NCBI RefSeq assembly: GCF_018139145.2 | Contig: NC_059471.1 | Span: 79,320,520 to 79,384,519, forward strand | DNA length: 64,000 nucleotides | Direction of reading: 5' to 3' | Origin: Gymnogyps californianus | Lineage: Eukaryota; Chordata; Aves; Accipitriformes; Cathartidae | Part shown: positions 50,504-64,000 of the stretch, one piece after another | Position numbering within the stretch: the stretch's first letter is position 1 | How the letters are laid out: every line of letters begins with the position of its first letter | Notes under the pieces: generated by a model | What the model saw: only the letters and a program-made list of their open reading frames with translations | What the model was told of the DNA's origin: nothing | The model's database searches: none | Made by a program: the position numbers and the translations under genes

Positions 50504-53500
50504 GTAAAATTGCACACATACACAGCATTATTTTTCATTCATTTCAATCAAAAGAACATTAGCTTTCCATATAGGCTGTTAAGGGTCTGCATTAAGCTTT
50601 TTTCCCCCACAGCATAATGAGCTTATTTTTCTGGCACAAAGCTGAGCACATTCCCATGCATATGTGAAACACTAATCAGGTAAGTATGTCTAATTCACTT
50701 GTGTAGTTATAGTCTCATTGTGCAAGGTACTGAAGAAACATGATGAACAAACTGAAAATTAGTCAAGGTCTTGAAAACTTTTCAGTATAAATAGTAGTTT
50801 GATTACAACAGAGGGACAATGAGGGATCCATCGCAGGGTACAAGTCAGCAGAGTGGTGGGATTCATTTCACCAATTTTCAAATATCCATAAAGTAGATAA
50901 TGTAGTACCTAGTCTAACCGTCTGAATTCTCTTCTTAGTGATCAGACAGAAATGGGCATTTCTAGGAAATTTTTCTCATCCTGTGGTAGATGTTTAATGT
51001 AAAAATGTGTTTCTCTCTCATTATAAAGATAGTTCAGACAACTAACTGCAGCATAAATATCCAGAGATGGGTAAAAGGAATCCCACTAAATGAATATTAA
51101 ACAGAATTGGAATGAATATCATAAAGGTATAACATTTAAATAATGTGGTTTTTTTTTTCCTAATTTGGCCACTGACTTATTCCACATTGCTTACATTTTA
51201 GAAGATTTTTGTGAAATACAACTTGTGTTACATAATGTATTCTTGTATTGGAATTTCCAGGAAATAGTTGTTTAGAGAACATCATATCGGAATGTTACTA
51301 CATTAATTTAGATGATGGATGCACCCAATTTGATTTTTAAATGTAACATAAGCTTTCAATTTTGGGAGTAATTTTTGTTTAGAAAATCAGGCTGTTTAGC
51401 AAGGCTAACAATTCATACCACTGTTCAAAAAATATCTGTATTATGTAGATAACCAATGTCGATGTTCCTAACTAGAAATCCTACTTAGCTATACCCCAGT
51501 CTTAGAAAGTATAAAATACCTTGATATCCTGACAGATTCAAAACAAAAAAACAGAAAATCTTAGCAGAAGTATATTTAGTGCAGGTGTATTTGAACCATA
51601 GTGCAAAAAAGCCATTCATAATTTGTCATGTTCATCATGGAGTTAATTCCTATTGCTGCATATTGAATTAAAGACTGCAAAAAAATCATTTTTCTGTTTG
51701 TAACAAGAACTGTAATACAACTCATTTTCTGGGGCTGACCTAGTTAATGTTCTTTTTTTGACTACTTTCACTGCAACATGACAGCTTGCCACTTAGATCT
51801 CCAGAAGTTATCTCCATGATGCTTAATGAACAGTTCTTCCAAGTGGCCTGAATGATAGCTATGAAACCATAAGATGTAATATTACCATATCCTTAGAGTA
51901 TAATGAAGGCTTCCAAAAATCAAGAAGTGCATTAAAATTAAGGATAAAGCATATGTAAATGACAAGAAGAAAAATTATGTAGATTTGAAGACTAGATAGG
52001 CAGACTCTGATTCCCAACCAGCCCATTTTCTGCCTCTGCTGGTATTCTTATCACACCATATTGGGCTAGGTCAGGGAGTCTTTGCTTGGTTCAATCTAAT
52101 TCAGCAGTTCCCAAACAATTAATTGTCAAATCCTGCACTGGTGATGGATTGGCATAAGGGTAATTTGAAACCTTTCAGTTCCTCAAGCCTGTACTGTCAC
52201 TTCTTTTTTTTTGCCAACTTTCTCTCCCCTTTACTCTCTAAGGACATTTTTTTTCTTTCCTAAATGCATTTTCCTTTCTTTTTAAATTTTTTTCCCTCCT
52301 CTGAGTATATGCTTCCTCTTGCTTGATATGTCCCTAAATATATTTTAGCTATAAATCTACTTGATGTATACGCTTTTTTACTTCATTGTTTTTCCCCTGT
52401 GACACAAAGAAGGTGACATCCAATAGATCTGGCAGGAAAAGACACAGTCAGAAGATCTGCAACAAAACCAAATTTTCTCAAAAAAGGCAAATATATTGAA
52501 TATGTAATATTTCACCAGTTAAGGATCTCGGAGAGTAGCAAGAAAAGTTGATGTTTTGTAGGAAATAGCTATTCATAATGCAAAAATTCCACTGAAAGTA
52601 GATGGGTATTATTTTAACTACTGCTATACTCAATTACAGTTGAGTAAAGGTCAACTTTTCCTCACTACTGTTATCCTGTGTGTTGTCCTGGAGAAGTTTA
52701 AAATCCACCTATGTAGCTTATCTCCAAAGTTTAAAATACTAATGGATAAACCGGGACTTGTATCTTTCCTCCAGAATGAGGTGTTGTAATATTTGGACAC
52801 ATCACAGTAGTAACGTGTCCAATACAAGACTGGCTGAGTCTATGGAGTAGGATTAATAGAACAGTTATTAATAGAACAGCTTAAAATCTGACCATATTAA
52901 TAATAAATGCATATATACTTCATATTATTGCTATGTACTTCATATAAATATATTTCTTTGAGCACATAAAATATTTCTGTTTCCATCTTGCTCTACATCT
53001 TGCATCTTACCATTTATCTGAAGAGTACAAATCATACCAAAAGAAATATATCATTATATACATCTCAGTCTTCAGATTGCTCCCTTTTCAACTGTCTGAG
53101 GGAAAAGTAGAGGGGAAACACGGATTTTTGCAGCCTTTACAGCATTCCGGGTTCTGAAAAACTGAGTTCCAAATGAAGTTTCTTGGCTGAATAGGGCTTG
53201 CCTCTCATTTCCACTTGCCTTTCATTGCATTGCTTTTGCTCTGCAGAAATCTTAATTGTGGCCGAAGGAGAGGGAAAAAAGCCTAGGTCTCAAACTATTA
53301 AGGTACTCAAAATTTAATTAACAGCATAAATTTCACTCAGAAGCTTGGTAGAATCTGCTGAAATGCGTATGATGCTTGTGTGAAGTGTCCATACTATGAA
53401 GCTTCACTTGGCAAAGAGGTGGGAGCATTTTGCACTGCTCTCAGATTCAGAAGGGCCCCAGAGCGTAAAGCACATTACAATAATCTGTTGAAACACTAGC

Positions 53501-55570
53501 TCAAGACAGGGGTTATTATCACAAGGAATGAAACAAAACGTATTGTAGACCCGGTCATCAGTTGCTTTTTTCAGAGTAGTGCAGGATCTATCAAAACCCT
53601 CTACCTCATCAGCCGTTTGAGAATGGCAATTGTGTCTTTCCATCACAGCTGCTGATATAATTTGAACCAGTGCTTCTGTTGCTTTTCCCAGCTAACCTGC
53701 TGTCTGCTTTGTTTGGCTTAAGTTGCTTCTGAACAAATCTTTTTTTGAGGCCCAAGTTCATCTTGACATTGAACAATTTGTTGTGCTTGCTAAAAGCCTT
53801 TCGATAAAAATAGGTCCTATATTTTCCCCTGTCCTAATTTGTTGTTGCAAGATTCTGCTGTCCTGGCTTGCAATGTCTAGTTTTATTGAGATCCACTTTA
53901 AACAAACTTCTTTATATCATAATAAATGATCTTGAATGTATATTTAATTTGTTTGGGTCTCTTTTTCATATTTTTTTTCTGAATTATAGGTGCTTTGAGA
54001 TTGACAAATAGCAGCAAAAAATTAAAAATTAAAGCTTTAAGATCATTTATATTCGTGATTATAAGCCTCTACCTTTATTTCAGTTGTCTAACTTGATGAG
54101 AGTTGTTTCATGCTCACCTTGCTACACATCTGGTTTTAAGATTATTCCATAAAGACAGTCACGTAAACCTAAGAGGAAACACTGAAGCATTTATTTTCCA
54201 AAATCTGTGTCTTTGCTTTCTGGGAATGAAATTCAGAGTTGCAGTCTTAGCTAGCCCTTTATGGCACCATTATAACATCTAAAAATTCAGTACAGTGGTC
54301 TGCATTGCTGTTTTTGTAATCGGCCACAATAATGTTCACTGAAGCATGTCAAAAGTAGTGATGAGAGCCATTCTGCCCACAGAAAGCAGAATACCGCCTC
54401 AGGTGAGGGGCCATCTGACAGTAAGTGGGAAAACTTTTGATGGGATGAGAAAGCTGTAGAGGCCTCCATTTTGCTGGCACATAAGCAGCCCTGAAAATGC
54501 TTTTATACCTGCTTCTATGATATATAGAAGGTATTTCTACCCTAAGACCATCAAGAGATGTACAAGGAGAACTGGACTCAACTAAGCATTCAGTTAGGCT
54601 CAAGATTTCTGTGGTGTTTTTCTCCACCTTTGCTGATGGGTGAACTTAGGCACACAACATTCCCATCCCATACCTTAGTTCTGTCGTTTATGAAAGAGAA
54701 ATAATGACATTGAGCCCATTTGCTAGGTACTATTTCAAAAAATCAGAACTGACCCCCGTCTTCGCCCTCTTTGGTACTGCAATACCCGCATTTTTCATTG
54801 CCAAAGGCCGAAGTGCAGGATGAATATGCTGCTCTCTAGACCCAGGAGATGCTCAGGGCTGCCTGCATCAGGACTCTTTCTTAGAGGTGTGTAAAAGCTG
54901 GGATGGTTCAGGAAAGGGGAAAATTCTATATATGCTTTTTTCCTTTCATGTACTTTCTACCATGTGTATCTTGAAGTCTCTAGAACAAAATATTTCAAAT
55001 TTCTTTGGACTAGGTTATGGGGTTGAGGACTTACTGTGTTTGCGGGTTTTTTTGTTTATTTCTTTTAAGATCACAACTCCTGAATTATGCTGGTCATGTT
55101 TAAGTATTTGATTCAGAAAAAAAATAAATAAAATTTGGCCCAGCAATATATATTGTCATCTGTTTTGTCAAGGGTGACACGTTTTGTCAACTGTTCAACA
55201 CATTTCCTTGCTGAGACCAAAGAGCATAGCTCTAGCCGTAATTTATGTCAATAGGCTTAACTGAATTTGAATTTTTTTTAATTATGCATTTGAATTTAAA
55301 TAGCAACTACCAAACAGTTAGGTCTGTTGCACTAAGCGATGCATAAGCATATGGTAAGGGGTTGTACCTGAGTCATAGAACGAATTATCTAGATACTTAC
55401 TGTAATCAGCATGAACATAGATTATGCTACTATAATGCAAATCAGACTCACTGTTTTCTTGTGTCAGTCAGTGTCCAACATTATTGCAGAATTAGAATGA
55501 TTTCATAGTGAGACAGAATGCTGAGAGAGACAGTATTTGGCAGTAATTTATTTGTTACTGTTGGGTTTTT

Positions 55571-55610
55571 TTATTTATATATATATAAAATATATATAAA
55601 AATAAAAAAT
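55571..55610. repeat. AT-rich microsatellite in STS intron
   Basis: TA runs and A-rich spacers, directly beside the hairpin at 55611-55652. Confidence 0.75.
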
Positions 55611-55652
55611 AATCTCCCCCACTATATATAAATGTGTATAGTGAGGGAGATT
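55611..55652. repeat. 16-base inverted repeat in STS intron
   Basis: The left arm AATCTCCCCCACTATA (55611-55626) and the right arm TATAGTGAGGGAGATT (55637-55652) pair with one mismatch across a 10-base loop. The RNA would form a stable hairpin in the intron about 560 bases before the membrane-hairpin exon. Confidence 0.75.
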
Positions 55653-56209
55653 GGCAATTTCAGAGCTTTTGCAATCATTTAAATAATAAATGCCTTGGTA
55701 ATTTCACTATTCTTGATTTATTTCCTGTTTGTTACTGTTTTCTTCCTATTTTTTTTTAAACTAGTCAAATGTGAATGATTTGCCAGAAAAATTTCAGAAA
55801 AGGTATTTCGTAATTCCATATTGGCTCTTCCTAAGAAAGCAGTAGCTGCTACAAAACGGTATTGTCTTATGACTGCTTAACTACACATGCACAAAGGCTT
55901 CATTTTCAAGGTTAACTATCTGTTAGGGCTCTGTTGCTCTTCAGTGACCTGCTAGTCCACTCAGAATTTAATGGTCTCCATCAGGAGCTGTGCCAAACTA
56001 TTTCTAACTAAAACAAAGAGGCAGACGTGAAACAAAGTCTTTGATGAAGGCATAAAGAAAGATTAGATAGAAAATAGGGATCCACACAACAAATGCTTGG
56101 GAGCGGAGGGATATCAGTCAGATAGTGACAGTTTCATGTTTGGAATAGCGCATATTATAAGTTTGATGATTTAACTACAAAAATACTCCTTGTCCTTCTC
56201 TCCTTGTAG

Positions 56210-56633
56210 GAAAGTGGCATCTTGGGATGAACTGTGAAAGCAGTAATGACTTCTGTCACCACCCCCTCAGTCATGGATTTGATTACTTTTATGGGCTTAC
56301 CGTGACCAATTTTAGAGACTGCAAACCTGGCCAAGGCAGCGTATTTTTAAAAGGGGTTCAGAAATCCCTTGTCATCCCAGTCCAAATCGCTGGAATCACC
56401 CTGGTCTCTTTGGCAATAGTGCAGTACGTTGGCCTCCTCAAAGTACCTTTCCAAGCATTGGGTTACTGCTTGTTAATAACCGCTATTTCACTTGCGGTTT
56501 TGATTTTTTTCTTTTATCATTTTCGACACTTGAACTGCTTCTTAATGAGGGATCATCAGATTATCCAACAACCGCTATCCTATGAGAACTTTACTCAGAG
56601 ACTGACAAAGGAAGCCGTACAGTTTATAGAAAG
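56210..56633 (+). CDS. STS: STS exon with active-site Lys/His and the two-helix membrane hairpin
   Basis: The acceptor is CTTCTCTCCTTGTAG and the donor is AAAG|GTAGGT. The exon completes Gly131 and encodes KWHLGM, in which Lys132 and His134 match active-site residues of the sulfatase family. DFCHHPLSHGFDYFYG and NFRDCKPGQGSVF follow. Two hydrophobic segments (about residues 185-207 and 211-233) with a short Lys-Val-Pro turn form the hairpin that anchors STS in the ER membrane. After these come HFRHLNCF and a stretch ending in QFIE. Asn257 (NFT) matches the second known glycosylation site of human STS. The Arg-Asp-Cys-Lys-Pro-Gly segment and the PUDP neighbour favour STS over ARSD, ARSL, ARSF or ARSH. 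Length is 424 bases, with an intron of about 5.7 kb before it. The next exon is not in the window. Confidence 0.94.
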
Positions 56634-59600
56634 GTAGGTTTCTAACTGTGTTATAAGTTAATGCTGGCATTTTGTGATGGCGATGCTTCCGAAAAAGTAG
56701 AAAAAAATGTGAACTGGTAGGCACGAGGAATATGTCATTATATATTATCATCATTTTTTACCTTTAAAAGATGACTGAAGTTAATCTTTTTAGTGAAAGT
56801 GACTTTTTTTCTATTGGGTATGTCATTATTTTCTCTAAAAATTAAAAACTATTTATGTTTATCTGCTTCAGAAATTTTTTCAAAAAACATCTAACTTTTT
56901 TAGGACTTTAATTCTTGAGAATTTCATGTTACTTGAAATATGAAAAATCTTTTGTGGTGTGACTTAATTATGTGAAAGCACAATGCAGAGTCATAATCCA
57001 TGACTTTTCTGGAATGGGAAACTGTTCTTCATCATTGATTTGATGCATCCATTAAATGGCATTCATAAAGCCAATTTTTTAAGATACCGTCATTTTAGAT
57101 GCCTCCGCTTTTATGCCAGATTCATTTTGAAAAGATTTGATTTACAGTAGTTAGGAAATAAATGGTTTTTTGAAAGCAATGATTTTTTAATAGCCATCAC
57201 ATTGGGTCACCTAAACATTGGATGTACAAAATCATCCTAAGTCATTCTTCATTTTTGCAAAGTTAGCTACTTTGGCGTAATTGTCACCACAGGGCTTTTA
57301 ATGGGATCAAATCATAAAAGTATACTTTTGTATATTCTGAAATATAAATCAATATATTTGGAGCAAAAATACTTCATCCATTTAACTTCTTGAAAAATAT
57401 GCCAAAATATTTTTCTCTGTCACTTTTGAAACAGGTTGCGCCATTTCTAAAAACAGTTTATCAAAAGTAAAAAAATGTTCTAAGACATAAGAAATCCCTT
57501 AATTACTATTCTGAAAAGTATGTACCAGGTAGTTACTGTGAATACATTCACATGGTATCATTGCTGAATGAAAACTTATACCAAAGAATCAGAGGCTAAA
57601 TTTTCTAGACTTAATGACTGCATGCAGTAGTCATCAAGATTGTTAGCAAGAAAAAATGTTTACCTAAAATCATGATCTCATACTGCAATTTTTCTATCAT
57701 TTCTATCATTATAAATATTTGATGTGGCCATCTCTACTCATCATCCCAAAATAAAATGTTTTTTATATCAATTTTTTTTTAAGTAAGTCTTCCCAGCAAT
57801 CAACATTCTCATGAGTATTTATAAATAAACTCAAACATCTTTATTTCCTCTTGGCAATGGTGATAAAGATGCCTTCTCGTCCACATTCTAATTGAACAGT
57901 GAAGTACTTTGTTTCCTGCAAACACACACACATACCCCACTTTGAAAATTGTTGAGAGGTTATTTGCTTAGTGACCAAGCATTTGGTGATTTTAAAGGAC
58001 TCTTGAGTACATTAACTATATGTTGGCAGATTCTTCCGTGATTTACAAGTGTGTAATGTGCCTGTAGTGATTCATAATGTTTTGGATATCTCTGAATGTT
58101 TCATTGGTTTCAATGCAATGACAATGAAATGGTAGCCCCAAAACAGGTGAGTTCAAGATTGGAGATCAATGCTAGTAACTCTTCTAACTCTTTTAACTTT
58201 ATTAATATTCATAGTGTGCACAGTGTTATTGTGTAGCTTAATCAGTGTTTAGAGCTGGCAAAACAATGTATCACCTAAGTCAGCATAGCTTTGTTGACGC
58301 AGCTGGAGGTAAGTGGCTTTACATCAGCTGGGCACTTGGCCCCAGTTCTCAATGTAGTTTCCAGACAAAAGTGATTTTAAATTGAAGTCAAGGTTAATAG
58401 CACATATTCGTAATTTACAATAAACTTTGTTACAGGAATGCTGCAATTATAGTGAGAATTATAACCCAGACAATTCGGAGTCAATGTTAAATTACAGAAT
58501 ATCCAAGCACATTAAGGTATTGAGAAGCAATTAGGGCATTCGAGCAATCTTAACTGTGCCCTGTAGTGAATTCACATGCAAAGTATATGACCATAAAGCT
58601 TGCTCCTGGGGATAGGAGTAATTAGATTAATATTCACTGAACTGATCTGTCCCATATATTAGTGTGAGCAACAAAATCAATATTTGCTTTGACGCACCGG
58701 TTCTGACATTATATAGTTCATACCTGTCAACACCAGTGCACCAGTAGACCATTGCTTTTATGACTAGTCTACTGACTTTGGACGTTTGTAGGGGAATGAC
58801 TGTCAAGAGGCAGCCTGGTTGCAGCAGCAGTCAGACACCTGGCACTCATAAGTGAAGAGCCACCAGGTTTTTGGAAGCCATGGTTGTTCCACAGCACTCT
58901 TGTCATTCCACTTCTTTCAGCAAGCGGTCTCCCTCAACCCTCCTTTAGCCACATGTTTGACTCAACATATGATTTGTCATACAGACTTCTCTTGTTTAGA
59001 TAATACAATAAGTAGCAAGCTCAGTCCTGTACACCAGTAATCCTTGTGCACAAGTATACCAGAGTTCAAAAAATCCTGAATTTAAAGAATTCAGTCATTC
59101 GCCTTGGTTCTTAATATACATTTTATCACCAAACTAAGAATCGTCAGCTATTATGCATGTTTTAATTGGTTAATTATCTTTACAATAAATATATGATGAA
59201 GCTCCAAGCTTCAACAGCACTGGTACTTCCTATGCAGCCCTTTTATGCTATATTTGTATATAATGTATATTAATGTATATATAGTTATATAACAATTACA
59301 ACATAAATGGTTTATCTATGTAAGTTTATTATACCTGTTGCCTATGTTACCTTTATAAGTTCTTCAGGGTTCAGGCAATGGACTTCCTGACATTAATCTC
59401 TTTTGTAGCTATTTCTCAATCATTGTCAGCTTTATGACTTCTTACCATGTATATAATAATTGGATTTTGTATTTTTCAAGTCTTCTTGTAATTTCTTCAT
59501 AGCATATAGCTGTCTGCTGTTATACTTACTTTGGTCTGTTTTTTGGAGAGGTGGTATTGTATTTGTTCTTCCTTAGTCCAGTATATGTGTATCACTGTGT

Positions 59601-62600
59601 TTTCATTTGTTCCTAGGTAGGCTGAAAGAGAGCAAATACAAGATTCAATGCTCAGAAATGGCACTGGAGAAGAATATATACAATTACAAGTGTCAGATCC
59701 AGTGTGTGAAAACAAGTACTAATTTAGTTGCTTACCCTAATTGTAAGTGGGCAGGTCAGCTCAGTGTATGTTAATTCTAATTACTTTTTCCAAAGAGCAA
59801 GTGTATGTACATATTGTAAACCTATCAGAACACTCTCTAGACATTACAGTATATTTGAAAGTCAAATGGATGCTAATTATTTCATGTTAAGTTCAATGTG
59901 GTTGTCACTCATATGTCTTCGGCATGTCCTTTAATGACCAGCTGCACAGACAATCCAAATTTGAAAAATGCCAGAAACCAGTTTCTAACGTATCAGAAAT
60001 TAACAACACAAAAGTACCACTCTATGATACAGAATACCTCTCTGACAAATTCTTATAGCTGATCACAATTAATAATAATATTAAAAAAACCCAAAACTAA
60101 TGAAATCTAACTTCTGGAAAACAGTATTTGCATACAAACATGTTTATATTCAAAAGCTATGGTGATGATGAAGTTGAATAATTGTCATGCAAATTTTTTT
60201 TCAGTCATAGATTGCATAGCCGTAATGTTCAAAATTTTGTGATGGCGGTTAATAATTTTTTTATTTTCTTTTTATCTATTCTGTTTCAATCCTTGAAACA
60301 CTCTTACAACACATATTCAGATTTTTTTTCACCTACTCTAGCAGACTGTGGTTTAGAGTTTTTCCATATATCACTAGGTCTTAAGATCAGGCAGTTGACA
60401 TGTTGTACTGGAGTTAGAGTTCTGAAATCAAGTGTTTTTATGAATCCTACAAGAATATTCCTTATAGTTTACAGCAAAATACAAATTATAGAGAAGAGTT
60501 TGTGTATCTTTGTATACACATGATGTATATGTGCACATATATTAAAAAAGGGTAATAACTTATAAGCCATAACAACTCTACTGGATCTTCGTCCCTTTTT
60601 CTCAGACCTCTGCTTGTTCCTTTTGAACAAAAAGCTAACAGGAAGAAGCTGTGAATTCATATACTTTAGGGCCATCTGAAAATGAAAGATTTAAGTCATT
60701 TAAGAATGATTAAGGAGCTAACCAGTTCTGTGATGAGTGACAGACTGCATTGTAAATGGAACACTTCTAAAAAGCAGTAGGTCTATATACTGGGCTCCAA
60801 AATTTTGCAGGGGAGAGGGATTTAATAATGAGTTTAATTTGTAATAGATGAGATTTCTTTTTTTTCCCCATGCTTACAAGAATATACTTTTTGAAGGGGA
60901 GGAAAAAGGTTCTATAGAAAAGAAATAAAAACATATATGAATTGTGTACCTTAAGCATTTAAAGGAAGAAATAGGCAAGAAATTAGAGAAGTCAAAAGTA
61001 TCTTGTCTATTTGCATAGAAGAATCATTTCACAAATGCAGATATAGTAGTAACACATCCTACTTCTATTATCTTCTGGAAAGAGTCAGATTTTCCATATT
61101 TATACTTTTTTTTTCCCTTTCTCTTTCCATTTTCAACACGTTTTCTGGTTTTGATAAGTTATCCCCAAGTGGTCTGGAGTTCTCTTTTATGATTTTGAAA
61201 AATTTTGAAAATATGAGATCTGTGTTTTAAGGTGTGTCTTTTAAAAGAGTAAGACAGAAATATTCATTCATGGATTCGTTCATGCTAACAAGGATTTTAC
61301 TATTGTTAGCGGTCAGAACAAAACAAAATCCAGCTTGTAGGACAAAGTCCCTCTTTGATACAACTAAGCCAAGGTTTACTTTTGCCTTCTGCAGGAACAA
61401 GAAGGCTTAATGAAGTGCATTCAGCCAGTCCTGTCACAAAGAGCACTGTCTAATTGGTGATCTAACCTGGAAGTAGAGGAGGGAGCCATGGGGAATAAGC
61501 ATTGAATGAATTTATCCACTGGTGGAGATATTGCATAAGAATAATGTTTTTACTAAAAGGAGAGTTACAGGAAAGGAAAAGTTAGGTTTGCATCTGCTTG
61601 TGTTGACACACTTACATATTTGTGATGATAATATCTTTTCAGATTATATACTTCAGCATTTTTGTTTTCTTTCATCTTAACTGTGACTCTGGTGTACTGT
61701 GACTGTGTGAAAATGACATATTCATATACATTCAATAAGTCTTATTAAATCATAGGTATTTATCCTTATAAGAAGTAATATATTTTACCCCTATATCTAT
61801 TTCAAATAGTTCTTTGCAGTCTATTTCGGTCTTATGGGTGAATTAGCTGGAATCTATAAGACTTTACAGAAACAATTTTTTACAGAAACAATTGTTAACC
61901 CAATTTTAACACAGCACAGTGTTTGCCCAGCTCAGGCAAAGCCAAGTATATCTGCTTTTATAGTCAGCTGCTGTGAATCATAGTACCTTCACTGGTATAG
62001 GGGGTGTAGTGGTCTAACAGGTTAAAAATATGTACTTTATGATAGAATGTGAGGATAATTTCACATCTAGCAAAAAAAAAAAAAATGTTGTTCAGATGCT
62101 TGTACATCATATTAAAGGTTAATTTAGAATTTACTGTGAAAAAGTAAAATGGATCCCAGTCATGGCGTGTTCCCATCTCATTTTCAGTACAGAATCATAC
62201 TTGAAATCTCAGTTTGATTTGACAAGTACAGGCCAACAAATTCTGAGCTCCACCTGTTGCTCTCCTGCAGTGGTCTTAGATTAACATCAGTGCACAGAAA
62301 AGCAAACAAAATTACCCAAGGAGTTTTCAATGAAGCAAGCGTTTAGAGCAAAATTGCAGGAAAAAAGTTAAAATACCCGTGTGTGAAGCACAAAGTCAGA
62401 TTAGTTGTAACTTGCTCTCTCACCCACTTTAAAGCTGTGTTTTACAGCTCAAGCCTGAACTGAATCCTTGAGTAATGTAAAGACTCCTCACACTAAAAAA
62501 AGAAGAACCTAGTACTATGCAATGGGGAGGAGTCACCAGCAACGTGGTGCTTTTAGATATTTTCAAGATCGGTTAAACACACATTAAAGAATGTCTTATG

Positions 62601-64000
62601 TCAGCTGTGTGTAATCTCTCTGGCTACTCAGTAAATTGAAAAGATTCTGTGATCCATGTTAGGATAAAAAAATTTACTATATTTGAATAAGTGAATCTCA
62701 GATCTTTTGAAACTGAAGTTCCCTGTGTTTGAACTGTGTAAAAGATAGTGGCAATACATTTTTGAAGGAGCTGTTTACTGAAGTGGTTCAGGAGTTAAGC
62801 TGTTATTGTCAAATTTCTTTCCTGCCTACTAGCTGATATTGTCATTCCATTTTCAAGGTCATGGTAAAGATAGTCAGTTATGATTCTCCTCAAAGAGTTT
62901 TGGCAGGAGATAAATAGCTGCCTGTGATCTTTTATAGGATATTAATAGGTGAGACACTTCTCCACCTGACAGCGAGCTGTCAATCAGAACCTGTCAATTT
63001 AAGTTGCAAAGAAGAAAATGATGTAGTGCCCCTCCATATCAGTTATTGATTTGATGACTCTTCATGAAAGTTAGATCTTTGTGTCAGTTCCATTAAAAAA
63101 AAAAGCAAAACAAACCTGAATTATTATCTCTTGAAAATAACATTTATAGTGGAGGCTTTTGATACTCACTTTTAGCAATACAGGTATGCATTTAGAAGTA
63201 TGCACTATCTCTGTGACATTAGAACAAGGCAGTTTGCATGAAAAGTAAATTGTGCCTATGCCATTGTAAGTATAAAGTAAATTTTTGTGGTGTTTTGCCC
63301 TAGAATTTTTCTATTATTCTCAATTCAGTGAACTGTGTTTAAGGAAAAAGTCAACGATAATCCCATGCAGTAAAAAATGGAAGTTGTAAAACAAAAATCA
63401 GCTGCCTTGCAGAAATGTTCTTTAATGAAAGGTCAGTGTTACATTAATGTACATATTAAATATTAAACTTATAAATATACTTTTTTTTTACTTGAAATGC
63501 TGATATTTTCAGTCTTTTTAATTGACTCAGAAGTCTCGTGTTATTTGTTGCTACAGTAATGAAAGGTTCTCACACGTATGACCTCAAATAGCAACAAACA
63601 CAACTTCGTGGAAAGTGTATCTTTTATGAAAAATGTTCTTTTCTTTATTTTTTTTGAATCTGTACTTTATAATACTGAGATAATACAAGATACATGCACA
63701 AACATTTGAAGGGAATTAAAATAATTTTGTTTCCATTTTCCACATGAAAAATGTTCTATTTATTCTGTCATTTTTTTAAAAAAGGAGAAAATTTTTATGA
63801 AGAAAAAGTCCCAGTCAGAAACACACTTATCAAGTGAGTAATCTGGATAAAATTTTCCCATTTTGTGTTTATGTACTGCTGCGTATGCCAATAAAAAAGA
63901 AAGCTTTAACTGTGCAACTTGTGGTAAAAACAGATCCAACCAAGGAGAGAGGAAAAATGGATCATAAATATACTAGATTAAACCTAGTTATTTTTCCTTA
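56634..64000 (+). other. STS: start of the next STS intron, continuing past the window
   Basis: It begins GTAGGT. The family's next exon (PFLLVLSY and LHVHTAL-like segments, about human residue 273 onward) was not found in the following 7.4 kb, so the intron is probably longer than that. Only AT-rich simple sequence was noticed. Confidence 0.7.

Larger units (their letters stand above)
50504..56209 (+). other. STS: STS intron before the membrane-hairpin exon
   Basis: GT...AG intron of 5,706 bases, splitting the Gly of GKWHLG after one base. It holds the AT microsatellite and the inverted repeat at 55.6 kb. No other exon was recognised. Confidence 0.85.

Noticed and set aside
63781..63840. 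Possible next STS exon near the right edge
   Set aside because: The purine-rich sequence followed by GTGAGT looks exon-like, but the translation does not match the expected sulfatase segment.
1..64000. CRISPR arrays, tRNA, rRNA, bacterial operons
   Set aside because: No regularly spaced short repeats, cloverleaf sequences or closely packed genes were seen. The context is vertebrate.

Overview
This window looks like bird nuclear DNA: AT-rich, intron-dominated and sparse in genes. It carries two 3' ends of CR1 retrotransposons of the typical avian form and two solo LTRs of a bird endogenous-retrovirus family. The only long conserved coding matches are to two vertebrate genes that are neighbours in other amniotes. 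In mammals this pair (PUDP-STS) is on Xp22. In birds it is expected on chromosome 1, but the window itself cannot prove the chromosome.

Layout. Positions 1-20,429 are most probably intron 1 of PUDP (read on the minus strand) and contain a 1.1-kb solo LTR, a CR1 fragment and AT microsatellites. I could not find PUDP exon 2 there. A CpG island at about 20.15-20.74 kb holds PUDP coding exon 1 on the minus strand and probably a bidirectional promoter. Positions 20.75-45.77 kb separate the two genes. They hold a second solo LTR, a second CR1 tail, a G-rich purine tract, a hairpin and a 105-bp-period pyrimidine-rich repeat. From 45.77 kb the plus strand carries four consecutive coding exons of steryl-sulfatase (STS), all with matching splice phases: 45772-45924, 47655-47776, 50381-50503 and 56210-56633. 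Together they encode the first 271 residues, including the signal peptide, metal-binding aspartates, the formylglycine cysteine site and the two-helix membrane hairpin. The rest of STS lies beyond the right edge.

The two genes are divergent (head to head), about 25 kb apart as measured from PUDP exon 1 to the first recognised STS exon. They do not share a pathway: PUDP is a HAD-family pseudouridine-5'-phosphatase, and STS is an ER-membrane sulfatase that hydrolyses steroid sulfates. No bacterial operons, CRISPR arrays, tRNA or rRNA genes were seen. I see no novel multi-gene system. The better leads are a likely spliced antisense/divergent transcript from the PUDP CpG island, an unlocated STS first exon, the repeat-bearing LTR, and a few unexplained open frames and hairpins.
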